From Flavobacteriaceae bacterium EG-1 (lineage in GTDB: Bacteria; Bacteroidota; Bacteroidia; Flavobacteriales; Flavobacteriaceae): 64,000 bases of DNA. Below, piece after piece: positions 37,398 to 46,103 of the stretch (its first letter is position 1; the number at the start of each line of letters is the position of its first letter). The notes under the pieces were generated by a model that was given only the letters and a program-made list of their open reading frames with translations, was not told where the DNA came from and searched no databases. Location: NCBI RefSeq assembly GCF_009649685.1, contig NZ_WJPK01000001.1, positions 1,802,760-1,866,759 on the forward strand, written 5' to 3'. The translations under genes and the position numbers were made by a program.

Positions 37398-37955
37398 ATG
37401 AGCACATTACTTGAAAAACATATTGTAGAATTACTCCAAGAACGCGATGAGAAAGCAATTTCTCTCCTGTATGAGCATTATGGCGACACTTTATTCGGGG
37501 TAGCGAATAAAGTTGTTCGTAATGAGGAGCTCGCACAAGACGTTTTGCAAGAAAGTTTTGTAAAAATCTGGAAAAAATCTGATTCTTATGACGCATCCAA
37601 GGCTAAGCTTTTTACCTGGTTATTTAGAATAACTCGAAATACGGCCATCGATAAATTAAGAAGTGTTAACACTAAATCTGATAAAGAAGTCCAAATTGAT
37701 GTTTCAGACGTATATAACTTAGGTGTTAATAGTATACAACCCGATTTCATTGACGTTCGAGAGAATTTAGATAAAATTGAAGAAAAGTATCAAATTGTTT
37801 TAGAAGCTCTTTTCTTTCAAGGTATGACCCAACAAGAAGCTAGTGATGAGCTAGATATACCGTTAGGGACTATAAAATCTAGATTAAAAATCGGATTAAG
37901 AGAGCTTCGGAAAATATATGTAACAATACTATTAATTGCCTTAGTATTAATTTAA
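37398..37955 (+). CDS. ECF-type RNA polymerase sigma factor
   Basis: 185 residues. Region 2 has DVLQESFVKIWKKSDSYD with FTWLFRITRNTAID (the region 2.3-2.4 promoter-melting segment). Region 4 has ALFFQGMTQQEASDELDIPLGTIKSRLKIGLREL, a helix-turn-helix for the -35 element. The C-terminus ends with a short hydrophobic tail (YVTILLIALVLI). The anti-sigma gene follows after 110 bp, so it is the cognate partner. It is similar to the SigK group. Confidence 0.93.
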   Translation: MSTLLEKHIVELLQERDEKAISLLYEHYGDTLFGVANKVVRNEELAQDVLQESFVKIWKKSDSYDASKAKLFTWLFRITRNTAIDKLRSVNTKSDKEVQIDVSDVYNLGVNSIQPDFIDVRENLDKIEEKYQIVLEALFFQGMTQQEASDELDIPLGTIKSRLKIGLRELRKIYVTILLIALVLI

Positions 37956-37983
37956 CTGAACTGACAAACATAATTTAAATGAT

Positions 37984-38004
37984 TAGTAGGTAATAACCTT
38001 ACTA
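37984..38004. promoter_or_regulatory. 21-bp palindrome upstream of the anti-sigma gene
   Basis: The site reads TAGTAGG - TAATAA - CCTTACTA, with flanking T and A extending the match. 18 of 21 positions equal the site at 15270-15290, including the odd extra T in the right arm. It lies 61 bp before the anti-sigma ATG. Confidence 0.7.
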
Positions 38005-38065
38005 AGATTGCGAATTTATACTGTTTAAAAACAAGTATAACGGTACAAACAAAACAAATTTAGAG

Positions 38066-38824
38066 ATGAAAGATAAAATTAAAATATTCTTAGACTCTGA
38101 TTTACTCGAAAAGTATCTTTTAGGTACGACGAACAATCAAGAAGCACTTCAAGTAGAGCGTTATATCGCTATGTACCCTGAAGTTAGAAAAACTTATGAT
38201 GAACTTCAAGAAAACCTTGAGGCATATGCTAAATTACACGCAATTAAAACTCCAGAAGGGTTAAAGGAGAATATTGTAGCTTTAATTAAGGCTGAAAATG
38301 CAGGAAAAAGAAATTATTTTAGATATGGTATTGCTGCTAGTATTGCCATTCTAATTTTTGCAAGTTCATCTTATTTCTTCTGGGATCAAAACCAAAATCT
38401 TCAAGAAGAGAATACTATAGTTAGCAATAAAATTAAAGATTTAGAAGAAAATATGCGCGAACAGTTAGAAGATGTTCGTAATCAATTTATTGTTTTACAA
38501 AACCCTCAGACCAAAAAATACAATGTAAAAGGAAATAAAAAAGCGAAAGAATTAAAGGCCGTAGCTTATGTAAACCCAGTAAAAAAGCTTTCGTATATTA
38601 ATGTAAGTAACTTACCTAAATTACCTGAAGATCAATGTTTTCAAATGTGGACAGAAGTTAATGGTAAATTGGTAAACCTTGGGGTTATTAAACAAGCTAC
38701 AAATCAAGAAAAATTATTGGCTATGCCCTACAGTGATCATGCAGTAGGCTATATTACTATAGAGCCACAAGGTGGTAATGATACACCAACAGTTGAAAAT
38801 ATCGTAGCAAATATTGCTTACTAA
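38066..38824 (+). CDS. Anti-sigma factor (RskA-like)
   Basis: The cytoplasmic N-terminal part (about 1-85) has the zinc-less anti-sigma fold (LLEKYLLGTTNNQEALQVE); one membrane helix follows at about 90-110 (GIAASIAILIFASSSYFFW). The extracytoplasmic C-terminal part (about 160-252) is the RskA-C domain, with EDQCFQMWTEVNGK and DHAVGYITIEPQGGN. It holds the preceding sigma factor at the membrane until a signal arrives. 252 aa. Confidence 0.92.
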   Translation: MKDKIKIFLDSDLLEKYLLGTTNNQEALQVERYIAMYPEVRKTYDELQENLEAYAKLHAIKTPEGLKENIVALIKAENAGKRNYFRYGIAASIAILIFASSSYFFWDQNQNLQEENTIVSNKIKDLEENMREQLEDVRNQFIVLQNPQTKKYNVKGNKKAKELKAVAYVNPVKKLSYINVSNLPKLPEDQCFQMWTEVNGKLVNLGVIKQATNQEKLLAMPYSDHAVGYITIEPQGGNDTPTVENIVANIAY

Positions 38825-38848
38825 TATTTAGAATAAATCTCATGATAT

Positions 38849-38888
38849 TAAGCCCTGTCATCATAGATGAACAGGGCTTATTTTTTTA
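38849..38888 (+). terminator. Terminator after the sigma/anti-sigma genes
   Basis: A 10-bp stem TAAGCCCTGT (38849-38858) with ACAGGGCTTA (38871-38880), extended by TCAT/ATGA inside the loop, is followed by seven T. Confidence 0.92.
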
Positions 38889-38896
38889 TATCTTTG
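38889..38896 (+). promoter_or_regulatory. Putative -7 box for the small Cys-rich protein gene
   Basis: TATCTTTG matches TAnnTTTG and ends four bases before the ATG at 38901. The transcript would be leaderless or nearly so. It directly abuts the upstream terminator's T run. Confidence 0.5.
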
Positions 38897-38900
38897 CAGT

Positions 38901-39101
38901 ATGAAATTAATATTATTAACAATTGGCCTTTTAGCACTGGCTGTTTCAGGAATCGCAATTAAAATATGGTCTAAAAAAGACGGTAAGTTCGCTGGCACAT
39001 GTGCTAGCCAAAGTCCATTTTTAAATAAAGATGGTGAAGCTTGCGGTATGTGCGGTAAAATGCCAGATGAGCAAGATTGTAAAATGGAAACTGCCAATTA
39101 A
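38901..39101 (+). CDS. Small membrane or secreted Cys-rich protein
   Basis: 66 residues: an N-terminal hydrophobic helix (ILLTIGLLALAVSGIAIKIW), then a soluble tail with cysteines in GTCASQ, EACGMCGKMP and QDCKME. The tail pattern (C-x16-C-x2-C-x9-C) recurs in many flavobacterial short proteins annotated only as membrane or secreted protein. The four Cys may bind a metal or form disulfides; no function is known. Upstream terminator and -7 box make it its own transcription unit. Confidence 0.72.
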   Translation: MKLILLTIGLLALAVSGIAIKIWSKKDGKFAGTCASQSPFLNKDGEACGMCGKMPDEQDCKMETAN

Positions 39102-39102
39102 C

Positions 39103-39121
39103 AGTAAAAGTCAGATTTACT
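39103..39121 (+). promoter_or_regulatory. Hairpin upstream of the second ECF sigma gene
   Basis: AGTAAA (39103-39108) pairs with TTTACT (39116-39121) across a 7-nt loop. It follows immediately after the small protein's stop codon and precedes the sigma-factor start by 36 bp. No T run follows, so it is not a standard terminator. Confidence 0.4.
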
Positions 39122-39157
39122 ACTGATAATTATAAACTCTCATTTTTCATTTTCCTA

Positions 39158-39709
39158 TTGGATAAAATAAATCTTCAGGAAACTATTAAAAACGCTAAAT
39201 CTGGTAGCCAGATAGCGTACAGTAAATTACTACATCATTTTTGGAACGAAGTTTACGGGTTTCAATTGATTCGGACGGAGAATGAAAATGATGCCGAAGA
39301 CATCACCGTTCAAACTTTCTCTAAGGCTTTTGATAAAATTGCTACCTACAATAATGCATACGAGTTTAAGACATGGCTAATAACCATATCCAAAAACATA
39401 CACATAGATTTAATTCGAAAAAGAAAGCGCACTATTCTCCAAACAGCGAGCAGTAATGATGTAATAAAAAAAGTTTTAGATGATGCACCTTCAGCAGAAG
39501 ATCAACTAATAACCGAACAAAATTTAGCAACATTATTACAACATATAAAAAAACTGAAACCGCATTATCAAGAAGTAATAAATCTTAGATATTTCAATGA
39601 ACTCAGTTATGCAGATATAGCCAAAGAATTGAATGAACCGATGAATAATGTTAAGGTAAAATTGTTACGAGCAAAAAAACTTTTAGCTGAGTCAATTAAG
39701 AAGAAGTAA
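39158..39709 (+). CDS. ECF-type sigma factor (orphan)
   Basis: 183 residues with region 2 (DAEDITVQTFSKAFDKIATY, then FKTWLITISKNIHIDLIR) and region 4 (INLRYFNELSYADIAKELNEPMNNVKVKLLRAKKLL). The start is TTG at 39158, giving MDKINLQETIKNAKSG. No in-frame ATG or GTG exists between the previous gene and this codon. No anti-sigma gene is adjacent, unlike the pair just upstream. lipA follows. Confidence 0.9.
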   Translation: MDKINLQETIKNAKSGSQIAYSKLLHHFWNEVYGFQLIRTENENDAEDITVQTFSKAFDKIATYNNAYEFKTWLITISKNIHIDLIRKRKRTILQTASSNDVIKKVLDDAPSAEDQLITEQNLATLLQHIKKLKPHYQEVINLRYFNELSYADIAKELNEPMNNVKVKLLRAKKLLAESIKKK

Positions 39710-39801
39710 TCATTATAAATTCTAAAAATGCTTTAGTATAGTCATTATTTCCCACCAAGTAAAAACTACAATAGTAGTGTAAGTACTGCGTATTGAAATC
39801 G

Positions 39802-39809
39802 TATATTTG
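39802..39809 (+). promoter_or_regulatory. Putative -7 box for lipA
   Basis: TATATTTG matches TAnnTTTG. The start of transcription near 39814 gives a ~20-nt leader to the ATG at 39834, and rules against the TTG at 39807. Confidence 0.45.
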
Positions 39810-39833
39810 TTATTCCATTTAAATGGCAAAATA

Positions 39834-40709
39834 ATGAGTACAAATACCGCAGAAAGCATACAACCACCAAAGGGTAAACCGAAATGGCTCCGAGTAAAAT
39901 TACCAACAGGAAAAAAATATACCCAACTTCGTGGTCTTGTTGATAAATACGATTTAAATACTATTTGCACTTCTGGTAGTTGTCCTAATATGGGTGAATG
40001 TTGGGGTGAAGGCACAGCAACATTTATGATCTTGGGAAACATATGTACAAGATCTTGCGGATTTTGCGGAGTTCAAACCGGCAGACCGGAGAATGTAGAT
40101 TGGGCAGAACCTGAAAAAGTTGCTCGTTCTATAAAAATTATGAGCATAAAACATGCCGTAATTACCTCAGTAGATAGAGATGATTTAAAGGATATGGGGT
40201 CAATTATTTGGGCTGAAACGGTTAAAGCCATTAGACGAATGAACCCTGAGACAACTTTAGAAACTTTAATTCCAGATTTTCAGGGAATTGAACGTCATTT
40301 AGATCGTATAATTGAAGTGGGTCCAGAAGTTGTTTCACATAATATGGAAACCGTAAAAAGATTAACTCGTGAGGTCCGAATCCAAGCCAAATACGAAAGA
40401 AGTTTAGAGGTACTTAGGTATTTACGAGCCAATGGTGCTAACAGAACTAAATCGGGCATTATGCTAGGCCTTGGTGAGCAAGAAGATGAAGTAATTCAAA
40501 CTTTAAAAGACCTTAGGGAAGCAAATGTTGATGTGGTAACCATTGGGCAATATTTACAACCATCTAAAAAACATCTTCCCGTTAAAGAGTTTATTCTTCC
40601 TAAGCAATTTAAAAAATATGAAGAAATTGGTTTAGAATTAGGTTTCCGGCATGTAGAAAGTGGCGCATTGGTTAGATCATCATACAAAGCACATAAGCAC
40701 ATCAATTAA
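39834..40709 (+). CDS. lipA: Lipoyl synthase
   Basis: Inserts two sulfurs into octanoyl chains on lipoyl domains by radical SAM chemistry. The auxiliary cluster motif is [12 protein letters not shown] and the radical SAM motif is [21 protein letters not shown] ends the protein, with the family's RSSY serine ligand. ATG at 39834 is chosen because the earlier TTG lies inside the -7 box. About 291 aa. gap follows 39 bp later in the same direction. Confidence 0.96.
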   Translation: MSTNTAESIQPPKGKPKWLRVKLPTGKKYTQLRGLVDKYDLNTICTSGSCPNMGECWGEGTATFMILGNICTRSCGFCGVQTGRPENVDWAEPEKVARSIKIMSIKHAVITSVDRDDLKDMGSIIWAETVKAIRRMNPETTLETLIPDFQGIERHLDRIIEVGPEVVSHNMETVKRLTREVRIQAKYERSLEVLRYLRANGANRTKSGIMLGLGEQEDEVIQTLKDLREANVDVVTIGQYLQPSKKHLPVKEFILPKQFKKYEEIGLELGFRHVESGALVRSSYKAHKHIN

Positions 40710-40748
40710 AAATAATAATTTTAGAAACTTTAAGCGGATCCATCCCAA

Positions 40749-41759
40749 ATGAAAGAAATTAAAATTGGTATTAATGGTTTCGGAAGAATTGGCCGCACTC
40801 TATTCAGACTCTTACAGAAACACCAAAACATTAAGGTAGTTGCTATTAATGATTTAGCAGATGCAAGAACCTTAGCGCATCTGCTTAAGTACGATAGTAT
40901 TCATGGAGTATTTAACCATAATATATCACATAAAAATGGTGATATATTATTTGAAAATAGACCCATTTCTCTATCTAATTATAATAGCCCAGCAGCAATC
41001 AATTGGGCTAATAACGATGTAGACATCGTAGTAGAATGTACGGGTAAATTCAAAACTCGTGAGTATTTAGAGCAACATCTTAAAAATGGTGCAAAAAAAG
41101 TAATCTTATCAGTACCACCGATACAAGACGATATAAAAATGGTGGTTTACGGTATAAATGAAAATATCATTTCTGCGGAAGACACCATAATTTCTTGCGC
41201 ATCTTGTACTACAAACAATGCGGCACCAATGATTAAAGTTATAGACGACTTATGTGAAGTTCAACAAGCATATATTACAACTATACATTCATATACTACT
41301 GATCAAAGTCTTCATGATCAACCACATAAAGACCTTAGAAGAGCTCGTGCTGCAGGGCAATCAATAGTACCTACTACAACCGGCGCTGCAAAAGCATTAA
41401 CAAAAATTTTTCCAAAACTCGCCAACTCTATAGGCGGTTGTGGCATACGAGTTCCAGTACCTAACGGGTCATTAACAGATATTACTTTTAATGTAAAACA
41501 TGAATCTACAATTGAAGAAATTAATAGAACTTTTAAAAATAAATCGCTTAATGAGCTAAAAACTATACTTTTATATACAGAAGACCCAATAGTATCTATC
41601 GATATAAACAATAGTTGTCATTCTTGTACGTTTGATTCTCAGATGACTTCTGTTATCGGTAAAATGGTTAAGATTATCGGCTGGTATGATAATGAAACTG
41701 GCTATAGCAGCAGAATAATAGATTTAATTAATATGATGGTCATAAAAAAATATATTTGA
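40749..41759 (+). CDS. gap: Glyceraldehyde-3-phosphate dehydrogenase
   Basis: Converts glyceraldehyde 3-phosphate to 1,3-bisphosphoglycerate with NAD(P). The nucleotide-binding INGFGRIGRTLFR opens it; the catalytic Cys is 153 in SCASCTTNNAAP (most homologues read SCTTNCLAP). GWYDNETGYSSRIIDL ends the catalytic domain. 336 aa. It may be one of several gap copies, as flavobacteria often have two. Its stop TGA overlaps the TTG start of the hybrid kinase gene. Confidence 0.95.
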   Translation: MKEIKIGINGFGRIGRTLFRLLQKHQNIKVVAINDLADARTLAHLLKYDSIHGVFNHNISHKNGDILFENRPISLSNYNSPAAINWANNDVDIVVECTGKFKTREYLEQHLKNGAKKVILSVPPIQDDIKMVVYGINENIISAEDTIISCASCTTNNAAPMIKVIDDLCEVQQAYITTIHSYTTDQSLHDQPHKDLRRARAAGQSIVPTTTGAAKALTKIFPKLANSIGGCGIRVPVPNGSLTDITFNVKHESTIEEINRTFKNKSLNELKTILLYTEDPIVSIDINNSCHSCTFDSQMTSVIGKMVKIIGWYDNETGYSSRIIDLINMMVIKKYI

Positions 41760-43972
41760 AAATCATATCAAAACATATTCGTTTTAGGTTACCTTTTGTA
41801 ATAACATGTCTTTTTATTGGACAACTGTTATTAGCCCAAGATTCTATTCCCTTAAAAAACTTAGAAACTTATCTAGATGAAGCGCGTGTATATGCCAATC
41901 AAGATAAAAATGACCAAGCCATACTTTCCCTTCAAAAGGCTGCAAAAGTTGCTGAAAAAAATGAAGATGTAAAAGCACTTATAGATTGTTATCACCGTTT
42001 TGCTATTGTTTATTTACGTTTAGACAAAGAAGATACTACACTTTTTTATTGGGATCGTGCAAAGGCCCTACTAAAAGATATCGAATATCCTTATGGCAAT
42101 GCAATACATAAGTACATTGAAGGTGTTATCGAATTTAAAAATGAAAAAAGCTTCCAAGCAAGGTATTTATTAGATGAGGCGAAGCAATTAAATAACGACC
42201 GTAATATGTTTAATAATATATTATTGGTTGAGGGAAATATATTTTTAAATCAAGAAAAATATGATGATGCCCAGAAGAATTTCAACTCGTTAGTAATTAA
42301 TACAGACATTTATGAAAAAGAATACTTAGCTACAAACGCTCATCTTGGGCTGGCAAAAGTTTTTCTTAAAACAGAAAAGTATTCTGAAGCTTCAGAAAAT
42401 GCAGAAAAGGCACTAAGTATAGCACAAGCTAACGGTTTTTTTAATGAAATTTTCGAAGCCAATCAATTATTAAGTGCTACATATGAGAAACTTGAAGCTT
42501 TTGACCAAGCATTAATCAGTAATAAAAATCTTTTACTGCTTAGAGATTCTGTCTATAATTTAGATAAAATTAAAACTGAAATGAAAGTTGCTGATAAAAT
42601 TCAGTTCGATTTTATGGGTGACCAAATTAAAATACAAGACGATAAAATTGAAGAATTAACAGCTTCTCAAAACCGTTCAGAAATAGCTGCAATCTTAACT
42701 ACCGCATTTTTAATGATAATTTCATTATTGGCAATATCGCTATATAGGAACAACCAAATTAAACTAAAAACTAACGATTTACTTCATACTAAAAACAATG
42801 AGTTACAAGTAGCAAGAGATGAAGCTGTACAAGCCATGGAGGCAAAGAGTAATTTTTTATCTACCGTAAGTCATGAATTACGCACACCACTTTATGCCGT
42901 AACTGGCTTAACGCATTTACTTTTAGAAGAGAACCCTAATCCTGCACAAAAGGAACATTTAAAAGCTTTGAAGTTTTCAGGGGATTACTTATTGAATTTC
43001 ATTAATGATATTTTACATATAAATAAAATTGATGCCGACAAATTAGAGCCATTAAATATTGAATTCAATTTAAATAAAGTACTAAAAGAAGTAATTGATT
43101 CTTTAAAGCAAAGTGCCAATGAGAACAATACAAAAATAATTCTTGATTACGATAGACAAATCCCGTCACATTTAATGAGTGACCCTTTAAAGCTATCTCA
43201 AATCATAATGAATTTAGTAGGAAATGCTTTAAAATTTACGAAAAATGGAGAAGTACGAGTTATAGCTAAATTGCTTAAAAAGGTTGAAGAAGATGTAACC
43301 ATTTATTTTGAGGTACGGGATAACGGCATTGGTATTTCTAAAGAAAAACAAGAAAGTATATTCGAAGGTTTTGAACAAGGTTCCATTCAAATAAACCGCG
43401 AGTATGGAGGCACCGGACTGGGCTTAACTATTGTAAAGAGTCTTTTAGGGTTATTTAATAGTAAAATTGAGTTACGTAGCGAACTCAATGTTGGAAGTGC
43501 ATTTTTCTTTGAGTTAGATATTAAGAGTAAAGACAGTATTATTGATGATATTGCTTTTGAAATGACAACCAAAGAATATGAATTTGAAGGCTTGCATATT
43601 TTAATTGTTGAAGACAACAAAATAAATCAAGTTATCACCAAAAAAATGCTCACCAAAAAGGGAATTACTAGTGATATTGCAAATAATGGGCATGAAGCTG
43701 TAGAATTGGCTGGTAAAAACGAATATGATGCTATATTAATGGATATTCATATGCCAGGAATAAGTGGCGATGAAGCCACCATCCAAATTAGAGAATTTGA
43801 CCCCTCTACCCCTATAATTGCATTAACTGCAATATCATTAGATGATAGTCTTGAAGTATTCTATGCAGCTGGTTGTAACGATGTTGTTACAAAACCATTT
43901 AAACCCGAAATCTTCTATCAAAAAATTGGCGAAAATATTTTTGACCGAAAAATTAAAAATTCAGCTTCGTAG
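41756..43972 (+). CDS. TPR hybrid histidine kinase with receiver domain
   Basis: The start is TTG at 41756, overlapping the gap stop (TTGA). A signal segment is followed by a TPR-rich periplasmic sensor part (about 30-290), one membrane helix (about 310-330), HisKA (STVSHELRTPLYAVTG), HATPase with DNGIGISKEKQ and GGTGLGLTIVKSLL, and a C-terminal receiver (ILIVEDNKINQVI, phospho-Asp in ILMDIHMPGISGDEA, KPFKPE). 738 aa. Its end overlaps the convergent lpxK by 20 bp. The output partner is not obvious here. Confidence 0.93.
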   Translation: MKIISKHIRFRLPFVITCLFIGQLLLAQDSIPLKNLETYLDEARVYANQDKNDQAILSLQKAAKVAEKNEDVKALIDCYHRFAIVYLRLDKEDTTLFYWDRAKALLKDIEYPYGNAIHKYIEGVIEFKNEKSFQARYLLDEAKQLNNDRNMFNNILLVEGNIFLNQEKYDDAQKNFNSLVINTDIYEKEYLATNAHLGLAKVFLKTEKYSEASENAEKALSIAQANGFFNEIFEANQLLSATYEKLEAFDQALISNKNLLLLRDSVYNLDKIKTEMKVADKIQFDFMGDQIKIQDDKIEELTASQNRSEIAAILTTAFLMIISLLAISLYRNNQIKLKTNDLLHTKNNELQVARDEAVQAMEAKSNFLSTVSHELRTPLYAVTGLTHLLLEENPNPAQKEHLKALKFSGDYLLNFINDILHINKIDADKLEPLNIEFNLNKVLKEVIDSLKQSANENNTKIILDYDRQIPSHLMSDPLKLSQIIMNLVGNALKFTKNGEVRVIAKLLKKVEEDVTIYFEVRDNGIGISKEKQESIFEGFEQGSIQINREYGGTGLGLTIVKSLLGLFNSKIELRSELNVGSAFFFELDIKSKDSIIDDIAFEMTTKEYEFEGLHILIVEDNKINQVITKKMLTKKGITSDIANNGHEAVELAGKNEYDAILMDIHMPGISGDEATIQIREFDPSTPIIALTAISLDDSLEVFYAAGCNDVVTKPFKPEIFYQKIGENIFDRKIKNSAS

Positions 43973-44960
43973 CCATTTTTAATTCATTAATCAATTCTGT
44001 TTTACCTTCATTGATAAATTGATGTTTCATTTCCACGTAGGCTAATTTTTCAACTTTACCTTTCAATCGAACAAAGTCCTTTTCCGTAGTTAGTACAAAA
44101 TCTTTAGAATTAAGAATTGTAATTTCATTTTCATTAAAAGCATGATGATCTTTAAAACGTAAATGTTCAAAATTTATCGATTTTGAATTCAAATAATCAA
44201 TCAATGGTAATGGATTGGCAATCCCGGTAACTAATGTAACCTGCTTATCTTGTATCGCCTCTAAAGTTTTTTCATTAGTTGTCCCTTTTAGAACAGAATT
44301 ATAAGCTATGTATGAAAACAGCACTTTTTGATGATCAATAGGATTGAGGGATTTAAGAATACTTTCTTGTTCTTTAATACTCAAATTCTGCGGACACTTT
44401 GTAACAACAATAATTTGAGCTCTATTAGCTTGATTCCTACTATCTCTTAGGGTACCAAATGGCAAGAAATAATCATTTTTGTAGTAATTATTAAATGCGG
44501 TCAATAAAATAGAAAAAGTTGGCTTTACCTTCCGATGTTGAAAAGCATCATCTAAAATTATCAAATTAGGTTTTATTTCTTTTTCAAGCGTAATAATACC
44601 ATTACCTCTATCAGAATCAACGGCTAGGGTTATCCGACTAAACTTCTTATAAATTTGATAAGGTTCATCACCTAGAGAATCTACTGTGCTATCATTTTTT
44701 GCGAGTACAAATCCTTTAGATTTTCGTTTATAACCCCTACTTAAAACTGCAATTTTCAAATTATCTTTTAATTCAGTAACTAACAATTCAACCATTGGTG
44801 TTTTACCAGTACCTCCGAGGCTTAAATTACCTACACATACAGTTGGTGTCTGAAAAGATTTTGACCTTAAAAATCCAACATCATATAAAAAATTACGCAA
44901 ATGAACAATCAATCCGTAGACAAAGGCAATAGGTAATCCAATAATTCTTAGCAGTTTCAT
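43953..44960 (-). CDS. lpxK: Tetraacyldisaccharide 4'-kinase
   Basis: Phosphorylates the lipid A disaccharide at the 4' position, on the inner-membrane face. The Walker A loop is GNLSLGGTGKTP near residues 43-54, with an N-terminal membrane-binding helix (LRIIGLPIAFVYGLIVHL). LIILDDAFQHRKV is the conserved catalytic segment. 335 aa, normal. It is divergent from the Nif3-like gene; the ends of lpxK and the hybrid kinase overlap by 20 bp. Confidence 0.95.
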   Translation of the reverse strand: MKLLRIIGLPIAFVYGLIVHLRNFLYDVGFLRSKSFQTPTVCVGNLSLGGTGKTPMVELLVTELKDNLKIAVLSRGYKRKSKGFVLAKNDSTVDSLGDEPYQIYKKFSRITLAVDSDRGNGIITLEKEIKPNLIILDDAFQHRKVKPTFSILLTAFNNYYKNDYFLPFGTLRDSRNQANRAQIIVVTKCPQNLSIKEQESILKSLNPIDHQKVLFSYIAYNSVLKGTTNEKTLEAIQDKQVTLVTGIANPLPLIDYLNSKSINFEHLRFKDHHAFNENEITILNSKDFVLTTEKDFVRLKGKVEKLAYVEMKHQFINEGKTELINELKMATKLNF

Positions 44961-44980
44961 TACGACGAAAATATAATATT

Positions 44981-44988
44981 TAACTTTG
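44981..44988 (+). promoter_or_regulatory. Putative -7 box for the Nif3-like gene
   Basis: TAACTTTG matches TAnnTTTG, 18 bp before the ATG at 45007; predicted leader about 14 nt. It lies in the 46-bp gap to the divergent lpxK. Confidence 0.5.
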
Positions 44989-45006
44989 GAATGATATTTT
45001 TTCGAT

Positions 45007-46101
45007 ATGATAGTTAAAGAAGTTACAGATATTTTAGAAGAATTAGCGCCATTAGGTCAAGCAGAAAGCTTTGATAATGTAGGCCTTTTGGTTGGAAATT
45101 CAACAACAAAAATTAATGGTATTTTGGTTACCCTAGACACATTAGAAAATGTAGTTGAAGAGGCGATAGCTACGAATTGCAATTTAATAATAAGTTTTCA
45201 CCCTATCATCTTCAAAGGGTTAAAAAAAATTACAGGGGTTACTTATGTAGAACGTGTAATACTTAAAGCAATCAAAAATGATATTGCAATCTATAGTATG
45301 CACACCGCTCTCGATAATAGCACGAATGGAGTAAATGCGAAGATTTGTGAAGTTTTGGGGATCCAAAATCCTAAAATCTTAATTCCGCAAAAGGGAAGCA
45401 TTAAAAAGCTAACAACTTACATACCTAAAGATGATGCTGAGATGCTTAAGAATGCCTTATTCGATGCTGGAGCAGGCGCAATAGGAAATTATAGTAAATG
45501 TAGCTTTACAGTAAACGGCACTGGTAGTTATATGGGAGAAGAACAAAGCAATCCAGTAAAAGGTGAAAAAGGCAAATTACATCTAGAGGAAGAAACTCAA
45601 ATCAATGTTACGTTTGCATCTCATATCGAACAAAGGGTTTTGCAAGCACTATTTCTAAATCACCCATATGAAGAGGTAGCCTATGAGGTATATTCATTAG
45701 AAAATAAAGACCAAAATATAGGAATGGGAATGATAGGCGAACTTATTGAACCACTTAATGAATACGATTTTTTATCCCATATTAAACTAAAAATGAAAGT
45801 TTCGGTTATTAAACACTCCAAATTATTAAATCGTAAGGTTAAAAAAGTTGCAGTTTTAGGGGGGAGTGGCGCATTTGCAATATCAGCAGCAAAAGCAATG
45901 GGAGCAGACGTTTTCATCACATCTGATTTAAAATATCATCAATTCTTTGAAGCAGAAAATGATATAGTTATAGCAGACATAGGACACTATGAAAGTGAGC
46001 AATTTACAAAAAACCTATTAGTTGACTATCTTACAGAAAAAATTCCTAATTTTGCAATCCGTTTATCGGAGAGTAACACCAATCCTATCAAGTATTTATA
46101 A
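45007..46101 (+). CDS. Nif3-like dinuclear metal-centre protein
   Basis: A NIF3/YbgI-family protein (PF01784), annotated by convention as GTP cyclohydrolase I type 2-like. Metal-binding residues sit in ISFHPIIFKGLKK, MHTALDNSTNGVN and ADIGHYESEQF. The central insert (about 130-230) marks the longer, hexamer-forming type. 364 aa. The coiled-coil zinc-ribbon-like gene starts 2 bp later, and this order is stable in flavobacteria. The biochemical role is uncertain. Confidence 0.93.
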   Translation: MIVKEVTDILEELAPLGQAESFDNVGLLVGNSTTKINGILVTLDTLENVVEEAIATNCNLIISFHPIIFKGLKKITGVTYVERVILKAIKNDIAIYSMHTALDNSTNGVNAKICEVLGIQNPKILIPQKGSIKKLTTYIPKDDAEMLKNALFDAGAGAIGNYSKCSFTVNGTGSYMGEEQSNPVKGEKGKLHLEEETQINVTFASHIEQRVLQALFLNHPYEEVAYEVYSLENKDQNIGMGMIGELIEPLNEYDFLSHIKLKMKVSVIKHSKLLNRKVKKVAVLGGSGAFAISAAKAMGADVFITSDLKYHQFFEAENDIVIADIGHYESEQFTKNLLVDYLTEKIPNFAIRLSESNTNPIKYL

Positions 46102-46103
46102 GT

